A stretch of DNA of 7,756 bases from Syntrophobacterales bacterium (GTDB taxonomy: Bacteria > Desulfobacterota > Syntrophorhabdia > Syntrophorhabdales > WCHB1-27): NCBI GenBank assembly GCA_017881765.1, contig JADGQN010000225.1, positions 1 through 7,756 of the forward strand, written 5' to 3'. The stretch's first letter is position 1, and every line of letters starts with the position of its first letter. The notes beneath the pieces are model-generated. The model saw nothing but the letters and a program-made list of their open reading frames with translations, was not told where the DNA came from and did not search any database. Shown here piece after piece: positions 4,864 to 7,756 of this stretch. Both the position numbers and the translations under genes were made by a program.

Positions 4864-5630
4864 GTTTTCAACTCATCGCCTAGATAAGCTTCAATAACCT
4901 TCCTATCTTTTCTGACCTCGGCCGGTGTGCCTTCGGCGATCTTTTCACCGAAATCCATGACGAGCACGCGGTCCGATAGATTCATGACGAGGCCCATCTG
5001 ATGCTCAATCAGGACGATCGTGAGCCGGAAATGCTCTTTCACCTGCCGTAGCGTCGCGAGCAGATCCCGTATTTCCCTGGGGTTCATGCCGGCGCCGGGC
5101 TCGTCGATGAGGAGAAGCCGCGGATTCGTGGAAAGCGCCCGGGCAAGCTCCAGTTTTCTCTGTTCACCGTAAGAAAGGTTATTGGCGCCAAGACTCCCTT
5201 TATCGGCGAGCTGAAAAAATTCGAGGAGCACGTGCGCCTTCTCTTCGGCGGACCGCTCCTGTTTGAAATACCGGCGCCTTCTGAAGACGGCGGAGCTCAA
5301 GCCATATCCATGCATGCCGAGGATCGGGGCAGTGAGATTCTGCGACACGGTCAGTCCATTGAAGAGCCGCAGGTTCTGAAAGGTCCTGGTTATACCGAGG
5401 TGGGCCAGGCGGTGCGCAGGCACGTGGTCAAGGCGCCGCCCAAAAAAAAGAACTTCTCCGGCGTCAGGCCTGTAGAGGCCGGTAATCAGGTTGAAGAGGG
5501 TCGTCTTGCCTGCGCCGTTCGGACCTATGATGCCCAGCGTTTCATACTCTTCGACGGAGAAGGCGAGGCCATCGACCGCCTGAACTCCCCCAAAGCTTTT
5601 CTTAAGACCGCTGACCTCCAACGCTTTCAT
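4857..5630 (-). CDS. livG: HAAT-type ABC transporter ATP-binding protein LivG
   Basis: A 257-residue ATPase partner of LivF. Motifs: Walker A GPNGAGKT (36-43), Q-loop TFQN (83-86), signature LSYGEQRK (152-159; the Y for the usual S/G is typical of LivG), Walker B LLLIDEP (172-178), the LivG-type GAGMNP D-loop region (179-184), and switch histidine H210 in IEHQM. The C-terminal IAEGTPAEV...VIEAYLG is the family ending. The ATG at 5630-5628 overlaps the livM stop in an ATGA tetramer, with AAAGG a few bases upstream. It acts as a heterodimer with LivF under the LivH/LivM permease pair. Confidence 0.95.
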   Translation of the reverse strand: MKALEVSGLKKSFGGVQAVDGLAFSVEEYETLGIIGPNGAGKTTLFNLITGLYRPDAGEVLFFGRRLDHVPAHRLAHLGITRTFQNLRLFNGLTVSQNLTAPILGMHGYGLSSAVFRRRRYFKQERSAEEKAHVLLEFFQLADKGSLGANNLSYGEQRKLELARALSTNPRLLLIDEPGAGMNPREIRDLLATLRQVKEHFRLTIVLIEHQMGLVMNLSDRVLVMDFGEKIAEGTPAEVRKDRKVIEAYLGDELKTC

Positions 5631-6592
5631 TCGCCTTTACCCAGACCGAGAAATTTTGACTCTCTTCTCGCCAGGAGGCCGAAGGGTTTCCACATCATCA
5701 CCATAATGAGGAATATAGGGATGAGGACCCATCTGAATTCAAGGGCCTGGGCAGGCAGGCCGATCCGCAGACCTTCTATGACAGTGACCCACAGCAATCC
5801 CGCGTATATAGTGCCCGTGATACTCCCCATGCCACCCACGATCACGATGATGAGAAAATCTATCGATCTGAGAAAATCGAAATTTGACGGATGAAGGAAG
5901 GAGTAAAGATAGGCGTACAGGGCCCCGCCGACGCCAGCCAGAAAACAACCATAGGTAAAGGCCATCAGCTTCATTCTGGCCGTATTGATGCCGAATGCCG
6001 TGGCAGCCAGTTCATCGTCCTTGATGCACTGCCAGAAAAGCCCGTACCTTGAGAAAATCAGGTTTCGCGTCACAAGGATGAGGAAAACCATCGTGAAGAA
6101 AGCGATCTCGAGGTTTACGATCTTGGGTATGCCGATAAAACCGCGCGACCCCCCGAGTATTTCTATGGCTCTGTCCGAGTTGTCGAGGAGCACCCGTACC
6201 AGAATACCAAAGCCTAACGTGGCTATGGCAAGAAAATCGTCTCTCAGCCGCAGTATCGGGACGCCGACAGCGTAACCCACTATGCCGGCCGCTGCGCCTC
6301 CCAGAAAGAGTATCGGCAGGAATGAAAAAATGGACTCCACCTTGAATACCGCGCCTAGGTACGCCGCGGTGTATGCGCCGATGCCATAGAAGCCGGCGTG
6401 GCCCAGTGAGAACTGGCCTGTGTAACCATAGATGACGTTGAGCCCCAGCGAGGTCAGGATCGCAATGAAAGAGAAGAGGATTATCTGCTGGATATACTCG
6501 GTGAGAAAGCCGCTCAGGAAAAGGCCTTTAAGGATGAGATAGGCGATGATCGAGCAGAGCAGGAATCTCTTAGCGCTGGTAAAAAAGCTCAT
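5627..6592 (-). CDS. livM: HAAT-type ABC transporter permease LivM
   Basis: A 321-residue inner-membrane permease. Hydrophobic segments lie at about 10-29, 36-56, 66-83, 91-113, 120-136, 161-180, 208-230, 245-272 and 287-307. Family landmarks are GYTGQFSLGHAGFYGIGAYT (56-75), the cytoplasmic coupling stretch DDELAATAFGIN (192-203), and the conserved IVGGMGSITGTIYAG (251-265) near the C-terminus. Length is normal. The ATG overlaps the livH stop (ATGA at 6592-6589), and its own stop overlaps the livG start in the same way, so stoichiometric coupled translation is expected. It pairs with LivH to form the channel. Confidence 0.95.
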   Translation of the reverse strand: MSFFTSAKRFLLCSIIAYLILKGLFLSGFLTEYIQQIILFSFIAILTSLGLNVIYGYTGQFSLGHAGFYGIGAYTAAYLGAVFKVESIFSFLPILFLGGAAAGIVGYAVGVPILRLRDDFLAIATLGFGILVRVLLDNSDRAIEILGGSRGFIGIPKIVNLEIAFFTMVFLILVTRNLIFSRYGLFWQCIKDDELAATAFGINTARMKLMAFTYGCFLAGVGGALYAYLYSFLHPSNFDFLRSIDFLIIVIVGGMGSITGTIYAGLLWVTVIEGLRIGLPAQALEFRWVLIPIFLIMVMMWKPFGLLARRESKFLGLGKGE

Positions 6593-7479
6593 ACTTTGTC
6601 AATCCACTTACCGAAAATGCCGCTCGGCTTCAGGAGTAGAACGAGAAAGAGGATGAAGAATATCACTCCGTCACGCAGCGTCGATGAAATGAACGCGGAG
6701 ACGAAGACCTCTGAAACGCCTATTATCAATCCTCCCAAAACAGCGCCATGGATGATGCCGATGCCCCCCAGAACTGCCGCTATAAATGATTTGATTCCCG
6801 GCATGATACCCATGAAGACATTGATCTGGGGATAGGCGAAGCCGTAAAGTATGCCCCCAAGGCCTGCGAGAGCCGCTCCAACGATGAAGGTAAAGGAGAT
6901 GATCCCGTCCACGGGGATGCCCATGAGTGACGCTACTTCCCGGTCATGGGAAAGGGCGCGCATGGCCCGTCCGTACTTCGTGTAATAAATGAGCAGATAA
7001 AGCAGCAACAGGGAGAGGGCAGTTACCGCGAAGATGATCAGCTGGACATTGGTGATGGTGAAAAGTCGAAGGTCATAGCCGGTCACCTCAAAGGGTCTTG
7101 GGAACCCGATGTAGTTCGGCGTGAACAGGCTGTTGAGACTCAGGAAATACTCGAGGAAGAGAGATACGCCTACGGCAGTGATCAGGAGTGCGATCTTTGG
7201 CGCGGACCTCAAAGGTTTATATGCTATCTTCTCGATGAGAAAGCCGAGCAGGGCCGTGACTGCCATCGTGATGGGAAAGACCAGGTAGATCGGCACATCC
7301 CATTTGGATATGAGGTAGTAAGCCGTAAAAGCGCCAAACATGAAGATGTCGCCATGCGCGAAGTTGATCAGCCTCAGCACCCCGTAAACCATCGTGTAGC
7401 CGAGGGCTATGAGCGCATACACGGCGCCGAGTTGCAGACCGTTGATTAGTTGTTGCAAGACGTAACTTAATAGTTCCAT
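6589..7479 (-). CDS. livH: HAAT-type ABC transporter permease LivH
   Basis: A 296-residue inner-membrane permease. From the ATG at 7479 it begins MELLSYVLQQLINGLQLGAV and continues into YALIALGYTMVYGVLRLINF, the LivH hallmark. AHGDIFMFGA follows at 41-50. The coupling-helix region is RALSHDREVASLMGIPVD (174-191), and the C-terminal GIKSFIAAVLGGIGIIHGAV matches the family. The reading frame is open back to a TTG at 7491, but that only adds four residues. The ATG gives the usual family N-terminus and has GGA seven bases upstream, so it is preferred. The gene is separated from livK by a 140-bp repeat-filled spacer, unlike the tightly overlapped downstream genes. Confidence 0.94.
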   Translation of the reverse strand: MELLSYVLQQLINGLQLGAVYALIALGYTMVYGVLRLINFAHGDIFMFGAFTAYYLISKWDVPIYLVFPITMAVTALLGFLIEKIAYKPLRSAPKIALLITAVGVSLFLEYFLSLNSLFTPNYIGFPRPFEVTGYDLRLFTITNVQLIIFAVTALSLLLLYLLIYYTKYGRAMRALSHDREVASLMGIPVDGIISFTFIVGAALAGLGGILYGFAYPQINVFMGIMPGIKSFIAAVLGGIGIIHGAVLGGLIIGVSEVFVSAFISSTLRDGVIFFILFLVLLLKPSGIFGKWIDKV

Positions 7480-7489
7480 GGAGACGTCC

Positions 7490-7613
7490 AAACAGTGTTC
7501 AGTGTTATGTGTTACCAGAATAGAGTGTTATGTGTTGTGTGTTACGTGTTAAGTGAAGACCTTAACGGCAACCGCCACGCTTTGCACACGACACATAACA
7601 CATAACACTTCTC
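7490..7613. repeat. Heptamer-array element, copy 2 (between livK and livH)
   Basis: The plus-strand order is AAACAGTGT (7490-7498), AGTGTTATGTGTT (7501-7513 and again 7524-7536), GTGTTACGTGTTAAGT (7539-7554), GAAGAC (7555-7560), unique DNA with GCTTT, CACACG, then ACACATAACACATAACAC (7591-7608). AGTGTTATGTGTT (7524-7536) is exactly complementary to 7597-7609, giving a 13-bp stem; the next bases (GTGTG and CACAC) also pair if one 7-bp unit bulges out. The block order matches copy 1 at 3924-4014. In the livK-livH transcript it would form a hairpin that could uncouple livK from the rest of the operon; that role is inference. Confidence 0.65.
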
Positions 7614-7619
7614 ACTCTC

Positions 7620-7756
7620 TCACGGGTTTACCGTTGTCACATACTTAAAGCCGTCTTTTTCTACTCTTAAGATGACAGCCGATTTTATCGGATCGCCGTT
7701 CCTGTCAAAGGATATGTTTCCGGTGACACCCTTGAAGTTCTTAAGATCGGTCAAGA
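7620..7756 (-). CDS. livK: C-terminal end of ABC transporter substrate-binding protein (LivK/LivJ type)
   Basis: The last 44 codons of a minus-strand gene that starts outside the window. The readable end includes LKNFKGVTGNISFDRNGDP and then an ILRVEKDGFKYV segment before the TGA at 7622-7620. The pattern F-x-G-V-T-G-x-I-x-F-D-x-x-G-D is the C-terminal signature of type I periplasmic binding proteins of the HAAT (Leu/Ile/Val) class, and the position upstream of livH is the standard one. It would bind the substrate in the periplasm and deliver it to LivHM. The ligand pocket lies outside the window, so specificity cannot be judged. Confidence 0.88.
   Translation of the reverse strand, partial: LTDLKNFKGVTGNISFDRNGDPIKSAVILRVEKDGFKYVTTVNP

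Noticed and set aside
4021..4887. Plus-strand open frame of 288 codons across tRNA-Ser and livF
   Set aside because: It is antisense to a tRNA and to a complete livF, and its composition is that of a shadow frame.
7480..7491. TTG at 7491 as livH start
   Set aside because: The ATG at 7479 gives the standard LivH N-terminus. The TTG extension lies on the edge of the repeat element and has no better ribosome binding site.

Overview
This looks like an ordinary chromosomal stretch of a Gram-negative bacterium, most plausibly a deltaproteobacterium (Desulfobacterota, possibly Syntrophorhabdus-like). That placement rests on the small 4.5S-type SRP RNA, the gene order tRNA-Ser, ffs, dnaX, ybaB, recR, a HAAT-type (LIV) ABC transporter operon and the style of the intergenic repeats. 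It is inference, because no lineage marker could be searched. Every supported gene lies on the minus strand, so transcription runs from high to low coordinates.

Reading in the direction of transcription: 7756-4141 is a branched-chain amino acid-type ABC transporter operon. It has the C-terminal end of a periplasmic binding protein (livK), a 140-bp repeat-filled spacer, then livH, livM, livG and livF, each overlapping the next by 4-7 bp. Next come tRNA-Ser(GGA) with an encoded CCA end (4111-4022) and the SRP RNA gene ffs (about 3919-3821). A repeat-filled spacer of about 235 bp leads to the DNA-metabolism operon dnaX-ybaB-recR (3578-997). A small heat-shock protein gene (945-505) follows, with its own consensus promoter whose -35 box sits on the recR stop codon. 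The last roughly 420 bp (504-81) hold no gene. They contain one probable dispersed repeat and a compact 230-bp palindromic repeat cluster that looks like a non-autonomous or degraded transposable element. The first 80 bp hold what looks like the 5'-truncated remnant of another minus-strand gene.

The protein genes are conventional. LivK, LivH, LivM, LivG and LivF form one importer: a periplasmic receptor, two permeases and two ATPases. DnaX is the clamp-loader ATPase, YbaB a nucleoid-associated protein and RecR a recombination mediator; the three commonly travel together. ffs and tRNA-Ser serve secretion targeting and translation.

The non-coding DNA is the unusual part. Three spacers (3589-3813, 3924-4014, 7490-7613) are filled almost edge to edge with short-period degenerate repeats (units of 7 or 8 bp), arranged as an array in one orientation followed by its inverted counterpart. 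Two of them share an ordered architecture. The 103-333 cluster contains six copies of one motif at fixed internal spacing. I see no new multi-gene system; the repeat architectures are the best candidates for something undescribed.
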